Positions 43,485 to 51,330 of a stretch of DNA of 64,000 nucleotides are shown here, piece after piece (the first letter of the stretch is position 1; each line of letters begins with the position of its first letter). The stretch is from Anaeroglomus sp964630775 (GTDB lineage Bacteria; Planctomycetota; Phycisphaerae; Sedimentisphaerales; Anaerohalosphaeraceae). Position numbers and translations under genes: made by a program. Under the pieces are notes generated by a model. It made no database searches. It was not told where the DNA came from and was given only the letters and a program-made list of their open reading frames with translations. Location: contig CAZVYY010000008.1 of the NCBI GenBank assembly GCA_964630775.1, forward strand, positions 1 through 64,000. Reading direction: 5' to 3'.

Positions 43485-43528
43485 TAAAAACAGGGGCCTC
43501 ATTGCGGACGTGCCGAACAAGGCCCCTG
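43485..43528 (-). terminator. Rho-independent terminator downstream of the CBM/dockerin-like gene
   Basis: On the minus strand CAGGGGCCT and AGGCCCCTG form a perfect 9-bp stem around a 20-base loop, followed by TTTTTAGG. It separates the gene ending at 43567 from the GH5-like gene, which therefore needs its own promoter or read-through. Confidence 0.85.
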
Positions 43529-43566
43529 AACTTCACATCTCAAAAACAGGATTCTTCCGATATGGA

Positions 43567-45510
43567 TTACTGGCAGGCCTCGAAGATATTGGAACATCCC
43601 AGCCAGTTGCTGGCGATTTCCACGAAATCATACAAATCGATCTTGCAGTCGGGCACACCCTGGGCCGCCGCACTGGACACATCGCCGTAATAATAGAAGC
43701 CGCCGGCCTCAATCGAAGCGGTACAGGAATTGCTGTTGACATGCACCGTCACGGCATCCGTCGCAGTCCACAGACCGTCATCAACCGTCAACTCGAACAC
43801 ATACGGAGCATTGCCGTTGGCTTCGGTAGTGTTGCCCAGTTGAGTCAACGTAACGGTCGTGATTGCTGATGCGGGTGAATTCAGCGTCACTGCCGGACCG
43901 GCTGTCTGGGTCCAAGTGTAAGTCAGCGGCCCTTCCTTGCCGTCATCCGTCGATGCCGAACCGTCCAGCGTCACAACCACGCTGGCAGGATTGAGCCATT
44001 TGAACTGGTCCGGACCGGCATTGGCGGTCGGAGGAATATTATCCGAAGCCAGGAATGTCCAGAACACACCCGGATAATTGGGGTCGCCGCCTTGGGGGAC
44101 ACCCTTGAAGCCATCCACCACCCAGGTATAATTGGCCCCCGGCGTCAGTGCCGGCATCGCAATGCTGGATTTGTCTTTCGGATTGCTAACCGTGCCGATC
44201 AGCGTCAGCTTGTCTTTGTAATTTGCCGACGTAATATAGGTATTCGGATCCGCAGGATTGGGTTCCGGCGTCTGTCCAAACCAGACTTCCGCTTTATCCA
44301 AATCCAATTGCGCGTTCGTCCAGGACAGAACCGTATCCTGACCAATAATCGCGATTCCTCCGTCGGCAGGAGTCGGATCTTTGGCAATATAGCCCAGTTC
44401 CACATCAATAAAATCCCAGTTGGTCCATCCCCAGACGGCATAAATCGTAATGGTATTTTTGCCCTCATTCAAATCCACCGTCATCGGCTTGTTCAGCCGG
44501 AGGGTATCCCAGGCCGGGGCCCAGCGGGACCACAACTGCCAATTGCCGTCCACCGAGCCATACAGCTCAACGGAGGCAAATAAATCTTCGATAACCGCCT
44601 GCTCCGACCAGCCGTTATTGCCTTCTATCGCAGCCGCTGCACCCCAGCCAATCAGACCTGAGAAATTCTGATCCACAAAGGTAGTCCCGTTGACTAATAT
44701 ATTGTCGTACCGTTCATTATCACCGGCACTTCGCTGTCCGATTTTCATGTGATATGTCCCGGCACGCGGGGCGTTGACAGTCATCTGAATCTGCCCGTTT
44801 TTATCCCAATTCGGAGCCGCCTTCTGAACCGACACATAGCGTCCGCCCGAACAATCCCCATCGCTGCCGATAACCGCGGTATCCACCAGTACCGCATCTT
44901 CGCACTCGAATCGCGTCCACGAAGACACCGGCTCCGGCTGCACCAACTGAACATTGTCAAAATAGAAGACGCCGGACCCGTTTCCGCCCTGCAATGTAAT
45001 AATGATCTGAAGCCATGTGGCACCGGTGACATCATAGCTTGAAATATCCACACTGAACGTCTTGGCCGCAGTGGGAGACCACGCACCCCAGTCCAGCGGC
45101 GCTGAACCGCTGCCGTCCCGCCATTCCGCGGTGGCGCTGGTAAATTCCTTCCACCCGCTGGGACTGTCGCTGTTGACGGCAATCTTGTCGGCAACCTTGG
45201 TCCACGAACTGGCCGGCCATTCGGACTGCACCATCGTCAGATCGAATTTCAGTGTCGTGTTGGCAAAACTTGCCGGAATCATCCCGCCCGGGGCATTCCA
45301 TTGCAGGCACCAGTACCCCCCATTCGTTGTCACAGCCAGACTTGATGCCCCCGTCGTAACGGTTCCCGCTGTCTGGCTTGCGGCAAGAACCGGAGACCCT
45401 TCCCACCCCGCAACCCAACCGTCCAGTCCGCCTTCAAAGTCGCCTATCACAATGCCATAACCATACGAAACCAATCCAAGAACCGCCACAATAAGTACCA
45501 TCCTCTTCAT
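43567..45510 (-). CDS. Large secreted CBM/Ig/PKD protein with dockerin-like C-terminus
   Basis: A 647-residue exported protein. Signal peptide MKRMVLIVAVLGLVSYGYG; module 1 (about 20-190) starts GDFEGGLDGWVAGWEG and resembles the body of the PEP-CTERM protein at 14452; module 2 (about 200-370) is CBM6/35-like (WTRFECEDAVL; GQRSAGDNERYDNILVNG); then an Ig-like module (TVLSWTNAQLDLDKAEVWFG, YTWVVDGF), a PKD-like module (TANAGPDQF; LTYTWTQTAGPAVTL) and the terminal loop DCKIDLYDFVEIASNWLGC. No catalytic domain is seen. I use the ATG at 45510 (AAAGGAG upstream); an earlier start at 45594 would reach into repeat copy B. It may display sugar-binding modules at the surface. Confidence 0.84.
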   Translation of the reverse strand: MKRMVLIVAVLGLVSYGYGIVIGDFEGGLDGWVAGWEGSPVLAASQTAGTVTTGASSLAVTTNGGYWCLQWNAPGGMIPASFANTTLKFDLTMVQSEWPASSWTKVADKIAVNSDSPSGWKEFTSATAEWRDGSGSAPLDWGAWSPTAAKTFSVDISSYDVTGATWLQIIITLQGGNGSGVFYFDNVQLVQPEPVSSWTRFECEDAVLVDTAVIGSDGDCSGGRYVSVQKAAPNWDKNGQIQMTVNAPRAGTYHMKIGQRSAGDNERYDNILVNGTTFVDQNFSGLIGWGAAAAIEGNNGWSEQAVIEDLFASVELYGSVDGNWQLWSRWAPAWDTLRLNKPMTVDLNEGKNTITIYAVWGWTNWDFIDVELGYIAKDPTPADGGIAIIGQDTVLSWTNAQLDLDKAEVWFGQTPEPNPADPNTYITSANYKDKLTLIGTVSNPKDKSSIAMPALTPGANYTWVVDGFKGVPQGGDPNYPGVFWTFLASDNIPPTANAGPDQFKWLNPASVVVTLDGSASTDDGKEGPLTYTWTQTAGPAVTLNSPASAITTVTLTQLGNTTEANGNAPYVFELTVDDGLWTATDAVTVHVNSNSCTASIEAGGFYYYGDVSSAAAQGVPDCKIDLYDFVEIASNWLGCSNIFEACQ

Positions 45511-45540
45511 GTCTTTCTCCTTTCGAATGGATTTATAATG

Positions 45541-45635
45541 ATCGTACTTGAAATTTTCCGTTTTAACGCGACTAAGCTCAGCGGCTTCAACCACGTGCTT
45601 CGTTTGCTCGCGGAATAATCATACCCGTTGGGTAT
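45541..45635 (-). promoter_or_regulatory. 95-bp conserved leader element, copy B
   Basis: It matches copy A (17964-18058) over 95 positions without gaps. It ends 30 bases upstream of the start codon of the dockerin-like gene, just before its ribosome binding site, and carries the same perfect ATACCC-GTT-GGGTAT inverted repeat at 45621-45635. Most differences change the encoded residues in the one open frame shared by the copies, which argues against a conserved peptide. Confidence 0.6.
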
Positions 45636-46172
45636 ATATGAGGTTGGATGTAAACAGATATAGATATGTAAACCCCTGGCCGCAGGGTTTATGTGACAAG
45701 CGCAGACAAAGCAGTGATTTCGAAAACTTCTCATCGACTACCCTCACCGTCTTGACAACACATCACTCCAGTAAATTAGTCTAACCAAAACGAGTATCAG
45801 AGTCAATACAATAGTGTCCGATAATATCGTGCTTAATAGTTGCGGAATTATTTGTTTATCAATGAATGCATATATTCCGGACAATGCTATGCCGTTTTCA
45901 AGGCAATCTATTATATGCAATTCTATACCTCAATTACCTTGACAGGATAGCATGAGATTACAACTGGTGCATTAAAGCCGGGCTGCAGAGGATATATAAA
46001 GGTCAGAATTGCAGGGATATAGAAATGCTCAGCCCCATAAAAACAAAAAAAGATTCAAGACAAAACCTCGATTTCTTTCACATGCCGAATCGTTTGTGCA
46101 AACCCAGATTGCAGATATATTGCATATACAAACAGGCCTTGCTGCCATGCCAGACTTGCTGTCTTGTTGAAT
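45636..46172. other. Intergenic region upstream of copy B
   Basis: About 540 bases, AT-rich, between the GH130 stop and the leader of the secreted protein. It includes a weak hairpin near 45671-45693 (AACCCCTGGCCGCAGGGTTT on the plus strand). It probably carries the promoter of the secreted protein gene. No gene or known RNA was recognised. Confidence 0.45.
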
Positions 46173-47372
46173 TTAAAAACGCAAATCTTCGGCATTGATG
46201 ATATCTTTATTCTTATGGATCAATTCAATCCGCTGCTGCACGCAGGCAAAGGTCCGCCTTGCGTCCGGCGGGGTATTGATGGTATAGTCAACGAGTTTCT
46301 CGACCGTGCTGGTTGCCACATGCAGCCGGGTATCCGAAGAACCATAATAAATATAAACCGTACCATCCGGGTCTGCTATCCAGCCATTGCTGAATACCAC
46401 ATCAGACACATCGCCGACTCGCTCCACCCCTTCGGGCGCCAGAAAATACCCGCCCGGCCGATGCGTCACCCGCCACGGCTCATCCAGCGCCGTCATAAAC
46501 ATATACAATACATACCGCAAACCCGCCGCATTGCCCCGAACACCATGAGCCAGATGCAGCCAGCCTTTGTCGGTTTTGATCGGAGCAGGCCCCTGCCCAT
46601 TTTTGACTTCTTTGATGGTATGATAAACACGCTCATCAATAATGTTCTCTATGGCAATCTCGGCCGCATCCATCGTGTTTGCCAGACCCCAGCCGATACC
46701 GCCGCCGGAGCCGGCCTGTATAAAGTCATCCTGCGGGCGCGTATAAAACGCATACTTGCCGCCGACAAACTCCGGATGCAGGACGTGGTTGCGCTGCTGG
46801 GGCGACGGCGTTTTCAGATTTCTGAGCCGCTGCCAGGTCTGCAAATCCTTCGTGCGGGCGATGCCGCCCTGGGCCACCGCCGAGGACGTATCCCCCGCCG
46901 GTGCATTGGGGTCTTTGCTTTCCACGCAGAACAACCCATATATCCAGCCGTCTTCATGCTTGACCAGCCGCATATCGTATAAATTGGTCTCGTCGGCATC
47001 CAATTCCGGAATCACAACCGGGTAATCCCGAAAACGAAAGCCTTCAACACCATGGGTGCTTTCGGCCACAGCAAAAAAAGATTTGCGATCCCATCCTTCC
47101 ACGCGAGCCATCAGGCAGTATCGGTCGCCCAGCTTGATCGCGCCGGAATTAAATACCGCATTCACCCCCAGCCGCTGCAGCAAAAACGGATTATCCCGGT
47201 AACTGAAATCGTACTTCCAGATCGGCGGCGTATGGTCTGCCGTCAGCACCGGATTGACATATCGTCTGTACAGACCGCCGATATCGGCCAGCGGCCGGTT
47301 GGGCCGGCGAATCAATTCCTCATAACTGCGATGAAGCTGCTGTAATTTTTCCTTAAACTCTTTTTTCTTCAT
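46173..47372 (-). CDS. GH130 phosphorylase, probably 4-O-beta-D-mannosyl-D-glucose phosphorylase
   Basis: A 399-residue GH130 enzyme. It matches the subfamily 1 pattern: NPVLTADHTPPIWKYDFS, GVNAVFNSGAIKLGDRYCLM, ARVEGWDRKSFFAVAES, YDMRLVKHEDGWIYGLFCVE and YIYYGSSDTRLHVATST. The family splits mannosylglucose with phosphate into mannose-1-phosphate and glucose. It follows a 2-epimerase gene that would supply mannosylglucose from mannobiose. No signal peptide is present, so it works in the cytoplasm. The ribosome binding site is unusually far from the ATG. Confidence 0.92.
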   Translation of the reverse strand: MKKKEFKEKLQQLHRSYEELIRRPNRPLADIGGLYRRYVNPVLTADHTPPIWKYDFSYRDNPFLLQRLGVNAVFNSGAIKLGDRYCLMARVEGWDRKSFFAVAESTHGVEGFRFRDYPVVIPELDADETNLYDMRLVKHEDGWIYGLFCVESKDPNAPAGDTSSAVAQGGIARTKDLQTWQRLRNLKTPSPQQRNHVLHPEFVGGKYAFYTRPQDDFIQAGSGGGIGWGLANTMDAAEIAIENIIDERVYHTIKEVKNGQGPAPIKTDKGWLHLAHGVRGNAAGLRYVLYMFMTALDEPWRVTHRPGGYFLAPEGVERVGDVSDVVFSNGWIADPDGTVYIYYGSSDTRLHVATSTVEKLVDYTINTPPDARRTFACVQQRIELIHKNKDIINAEDLRF

Positions 47373-47445
47373 ACAGATATACGTATCCTGCCTGATAAAT
47401 TCCTTGTTGATGCGGCGGGTGAGCGATCAGCCGCCTGCGGCCCCT

Positions 47446-47471
47446 GCGGAAGAATCATACCCGCTGGGCTG
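47446..47471 (-). repeat. Partial leader element, copy C
   Basis: 21 of 26 bases match the best conserved end of copies A and B (GCGGAAGAATCATACCCG, then CTGGG). The right arm of the inverted repeat is damaged. It overlaps the stop codon of the epimerase gene and sits 74 bases upstream of the GH130 gene, in the same orientation relative to it as A and B are to theirs. Confidence 0.4.
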
Positions 47472-48702
47472 TTTTTCCGGTTGACGGCTCCAGTTGCCAA
47501 ATCATTCCATCCAGACGACGCATAATTTCAAGGCACGCCCGTCCGCTGTGATACGGACACTTCCACTCCGATACCTTCGGCTTGTCCGGATCAGGCCGGC
47601 CATCCTGATAGACCTTCCAGAACCAGTCGCCATGCTCTTTATCCACCTGATACGTCTCGATATACTGCCAGATCCGCCAGGCTGTTTCCATAAATTCTTC
47701 TTCGCCGCCAACCTGATAGGCATTCAGGAAACCCACCACCGCCTCGGCCTGACACCAGAAGTGCTTTTCGGTAACGATACGCCCCGCCGCATCGGCCTCA
47801 TAAAAAACCCCCTTCCAGCCGTCAAGGCCCTCCACATAAACCCCCCGCGCAATCCGAACCGCCAGGTCCCCCACCTCCGCAAGAAGACCGGGATGATTTA
47901 ACACTTCCGCCGCTCGATGCAGCAGCCAGCTCCCCTCAATGTCATGCCCAAACGATACCCGCGAGCTCTGACTGTTCCACTGTGCATCAAAAAACAACCG
48001 AAAATGCCGTTTCTGGGAATCGAGGATATGCTCCCGGAAAATCGCTATCAGTCCCAGCAGCCGTTTTCGCAGCAGGTCGTCCTGCCACACCGAATACAAA
48101 TGCGTATAAGCTTCCAGCAGATGCAGATGGTTGTTCATCGATTTGGGAACATCCATATCCTCTTCACTGAGCCGCTGATCGTGCGATACCGTCCAGTTGC
48201 GATCCAGGGATTCATAATAGCCGTCGAATTCTTTATCCCGGGCGTGATTTTCAATCAGCCCGAAAACCTGCCGGGCTCGCCCGAGAGCTTCGGTATCACC
48301 GCTGAACAGATAATATTCCACAAGGGCATAAATCACAAACGCCTGCCCATAGATTTTTTTGGTCGCATCCAGAACCTGGCCGTCATACCGCAGCCGCCAG
48401 AATGCCCCGCCGCATTCGACATCCCAGAAAGTCCCCATGAGCGTCTCGTAGGCATAGCGGGCCATGTGGACACACTCATTGCCGCCTCTGAACCGGGCCA
48501 GCGCCGCAAAGGTCCACAGCAGCCGGGCATTCAGAATCAGCCCCTTGGGACGTTGCGCATCCACCTCCAGCGCATTGGTCATCCAGCCGATAAACCCCCC
48601 ATGCTGCCGGTCCGCCGCGTGGGTCAGCCAGAAAGGAATAATATTGTTATGCAGCTCATCTCGGACACGCTGCCGAAACAACCGCATAGTCTGTGCATTC
48701 AT
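47455..48702 (-). CDS. AGE-family cellobiose/mannobiose 2-epimerase
   Basis: A 415-residue protein of the N-acylglucosamine 2-epimerase fold ((alpha/alpha)6 barrel). Family features include HGGFIGWMTNALEVDAQRPK, LILNARLLWTFAAL, NNHLHLLEAYTHLY and VSFGHDIEGSWLLHRAAEVL near the catalytic histidine, and EKHFWCQAEAVVGFLNAYQV. The length and motifs fit cellobiose 2-epimerase, which also acts on mannobiose. With the GH130 gene downstream, it would turn mannobiose into mannosylglucose. The ATG at 48702 has GGAG 8 bases upstream. It lies 49 bases after the symporter gene. Confidence 0.92.
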   Translation of the reverse strand: MNAQTMRLFRQRVRDELHNNIIPFWLTHAADRQHGGFIGWMTNALEVDAQRPKGLILNARLLWTFAALARFRGGNECVHMARYAYETLMGTFWDVECGGAFWRLRYDGQVLDATKKIYGQAFVIYALVEYYLFSGDTEALGRARQVFGLIENHARDKEFDGYYESLDRNWTVSHDQRLSEEDMDVPKSMNNHLHLLEAYTHLYSVWQDDLLRKRLLGLIAIFREHILDSQKRHFRLFFDAQWNSQSSRVSFGHDIEGSWLLHRAAEVLNHPGLLAEVGDLAVRIARGVYVEGLDGWKGVFYEADAAGRIVTEKHFWCQAEAVVGFLNAYQVGGEEEFMETAWRIWQYIETYQVDKEHGDWFWKVYQDGRPDPDKPKVSEWKCPYHSGRACLEIMRRLDGMIWQLEPSTGKTAQRV

Positions 48703-48751
48703 GTATATGTCTCCACCGTCAAGGAAGTCCCGGGGCCAATCCCTGCCCTGA

Positions 48752-50545
48752 TCAATCCTGTTCCAGTTTATGATACCAGTTCCATTTCAAAAACAACGAC
48801 GTCACCGCAAGCACCCCCACCGATATCCAGAAGCCGCGCCACTGCCGGATAATCAGATAAATCGGGATAGCACACATCGATACCTGCCAGACAATACCCA
48901 CCGCCACATTGACCATATCCCGCCCAAACGCCCGATTCGGACGAAAACGCGAATCCTCCGCCTGCACCTGCCGGCAAACCGGCCCCCAGAATCCCCAGGG
49001 ACGAGTACGCTTATAAAATTCCTTCAATACGCCCATCTCTTCCGGCCGGGTCATCAGCGATACCACCACCGACACCAGGCTGCTCAGGGCAAAGATAACC
49101 AGGAAGGCATACATCTGCTCCATATCCGGAAACAGTTTGGGCATCACCAGCGAACCAGCCATCCCGCCTACCATCCCAGAAAAATAGCCATAGCCGTTAA
49201 ACCGCCACCAGTGCCATTTGAGCACATTGGGGGCGATATAGCCGCCATACAATCCCGCCACAATCCATTGCAGAATCGAATTAATCGAATCGGTCATATA
49301 GCCAAATAACACCCCGACAATCACAATCAGAATCGAACTGGTATAACTGAGCAGAATCAGGCTTCTCGGCGCCGCCTTGGGATTCATATACCGCTGATAA
49401 ATATCCCGCACGATATACGACGCCCCGGCATTCAAAGTACAGTTAAACGTACTCATAAACGCCGACAGCAGCCCGGCCAGCATCACCCCCAGCACGCCCA
49501 CCGGCATATATTTATTCAGCACCAGCGGCATAATCTGCTCAAAATCCACCTTGTCGCCCATCGAATTAAGCTGCTCGCGGAAAAAAACAATTCCCAGCAC
49601 CCCGATTCCTCCAATCAGCAGATACCGCGGCAAAAACAGCGCCACATTCGTAAACCAGCTCATCAGCGACGCTTCCCGCGGATTGCGCGTGGATAAAATC
49701 CGCTGCATATCATAATTGGGCGCAGGCCCTGCAAGGCTGGCCAGCAATCCTTTAAACAGCATTAGTGTAAAGAATATCCCAAATAAGCTGTAACCGTCTT
49801 TGGCAATCTGGGCATTGCCTGCCGACAATATCCCCGTCCAGTCCAAATCCAGCTTCCAGCCGAAAAACAAATTGTGCCACCCGGACGGAACCGCGCCGAC
49901 CAACTGCTCCGGCGCCACCTGCGTCATCGCAATCCAGGCCACAAAAATCCCCGATAGCGTCATAATCACAAATTGAATCAAATCCGTAACGACCACACTG
50001 TACATCCCGCCGGCAATGGTATATACCGTCGTAATCCCCATAATCACAAGGGCATACGTGTTCGGCGTCCAGTCCCATGGCATCAACGGCTCAATAAACT
50101 TGCCAATGCCTTTAAAGGCGTAAGCCTGAAAACCAATCACGCTGATCAGGGCAAATATCACCACACTGATATGCGACAGCCGCGTCCCCATATTCCTGCC
50201 GAATCGAATTTCGATCCATTCCGCCCCCGTCATCACCCCCGACCGGCGCAGCCACATCGACAGATACACCATCAGGAATATCTGGTTAAAGCATGGCCAC
50301 AACCAGGGAATCCAGATGCTTTTTACCCCATACAGCACCAGCAGCGTCACCATCCACATCGTGCCGGACACGTCAAACATACCCGTCGCATTGGCAACCC
50401 CCAGCAGATAATACGGAATCGAATTTTCGCCCAGAAAATAGGAGTTGATATTCTTGCCGGCACGCTTGGAAACCCATAGGCCAACCAGAACTACCGACAC
50501 CATGTAGCCGATAATAATGAGGATATCAACACTATGTAACGTCAT
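48752..50545 (-). CDS. Sodium:solute symporter (SSS family)
   Basis: A 597-residue transporter with about 13-14 membrane helices. SSS features are visible: YFLGENSIPYYLLGVANATG, TMWMVTLLVLYGV, GFQAYAFKGIGKF and GVMLAGLLSAFMSTFNCTLN with the helix-8 serines that hold sodium. It leads the strand group symporter-epimerase-phosphorylase, so it most likely imports mannobiose or another mannooligosaccharide. I start at the ATG at 50545 (GGGA upstream) rather than 50572. Substrate is inferred from neighbours. Confidence 0.9.
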   Translation of the reverse strand: MTLHSVDILIIIGYMVSVVLVGLWVSKRAGKNINSYFLGENSIPYYLLGVANATGMFDVSGTMWMVTLLVLYGVKSIWIPWLWPCFNQIFLMVYLSMWLRRSGVMTGAEWIEIRFGRNMGTRLSHISVVIFALISVIGFQAYAFKGIGKFIEPLMPWDWTPNTYALVIMGITTVYTIAGGMYSVVVTDLIQFVIMTLSGIFVAWIAMTQVAPEQLVGAVPSGWHNLFFGWKLDLDWTGILSAGNAQIAKDGYSLFGIFFTLMLFKGLLASLAGPAPNYDMQRILSTRNPREASLMSWFTNVALFLPRYLLIGGIGVLGIVFFREQLNSMGDKVDFEQIMPLVLNKYMPVGVLGVMLAGLLSAFMSTFNCTLNAGASYIVRDIYQRYMNPKAAPRSLILLSYTSSILIVIVGVLFGYMTDSINSILQWIVAGLYGGYIAPNVLKWHWWRFNGYGYFSGMVGGMAGSLVMPKLFPDMEQMYAFLVIFALSSLVSVVVSLMTRPEEMGVLKEFYKRTRPWGFWGPVCRQVQAEDSRFRPNRAFGRDMVNVAVGIVWQVSMCAIPIYLIIRQWRGFWISVGVLAVTSLFLKWNWYHKLEQD

Positions 50546-51294
50546 GTACCATCCCGGACGCAAAAAGGTCAAACGGCCATCTCTGCTTCACTTTACTTTT
50601 CGGAACATCCTGCCCGATATGCCCATCGTCAAACATCGCAAAGTCCAATCTCTGATTTCACATTCGATAGCCATAGTGTACACACCTTTTCCATAAAAAT
50701 CAACGTTTTTATATACTTTAATATTTGCGGAACGATTATCTGGCCGTTTTAAACATCCGCCGCCCCACCCGGAAGCTAAAAACAAGCCCCACAAGGGACT
50801 CAAAACGAAAAACAACGGAAACAGTCCGCTCAAATTTTCTTCGCAGAAAAGAATAGCTTGTTAAAACAGGTTAAACATCCAGTTAGCGATGTGGCACCAA
50901 TTTGAGAGTTTTTTGCCCCTGTTAGAGAGAAAACATACCCCGCAATGAATGTGTTTGATTCCCCGAAATATAGGTTTTTTGCGCCAACTCCACCCCAAAT
51001 CCCCGTTCAGTCCATTTGTTTTAAACGATTTTGAACACCACCCAATCGACGTTTCTGTATCTTATTTATTTATAACAACTTATATAATTTTTAATAATTC
51101 TTAAGGCCGTTTTTACACAGTTTGTCAAATAGGCAATAAACCGGACAAAAAAATCTTTTTCTCCATAGGTTCATTAAAAACAAGGACTAATAAAAACCTC
51201 ATATTTTTTTTGATTTTTCGGCTTGAAGCTCAAGCTCAGCACGTTATGATGTCGTATTAATTAGTGGCAACATATTGATATTAATCATTGAATG
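50546..51294. other. Long AT-rich intergenic region
   Basis: About 750 bases between the divergent symporter and ribonucleotide reductase genes, the longest gene-free stretch in the window. It is AT-rich, above all at 51050-51200. A short minus frame (50588-50833) has no ribosome binding site or recognisable domain. It should carry both promoters. Near 50700 an AACGTT core flanked by A/T could suit a LacI-type operator. No cobalamin riboswitch was recognised. Confidence 0.45.
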
Positions 51295-51295
51295 A

Positions 51296-51311
51296 CAACT
51301 ATATATAGTGG
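51296..51311 (+). promoter_or_regulatory. NrdR-box-like operator of nrdJ
   Basis: The palindrome CTATATATAG (51299-51308) fits the core of the NrdR box (ACAC-W-ATATAT-W-GTGT type) at every position, with partly matching flanks. It lies 20 bases upstream of the nrdJ start codon, before GGAGG. NrdR represses ribonucleotide reductase genes; a clear second box was not found. Confidence 0.6.
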
Positions 51312-51330
51312 TATACACGGAGGCTTGTTC

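Noticed and set aside
45507..45784. Short frames on both strands across leader copy B, echoed at copy A
   Set aside because: The shared frame differs between copies mainly by residue-changing substitutions and has no start or ribosome binding site in common, so it is a regulatory element rather than a small protein.
50588..50833. 81-codon minus-strand frame in the long gap before nrdJ
   Set aside because: No ribosome binding site, no domain and atypical composition.
50830..51290. Possible cobalamin riboswitch before the B12-dependent reductase
   Set aside because: No B12-box-like conserved core could be seen; the AT-rich sequence gives no such fold.
51292..51330. Upstream ATG of nrdJ as the start codon
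   Set aside because: It lies within the NrdR-like palindrome and lacks a ribosome binding site, whereas the ATG at 51331 has GGAGG at 7 bases.
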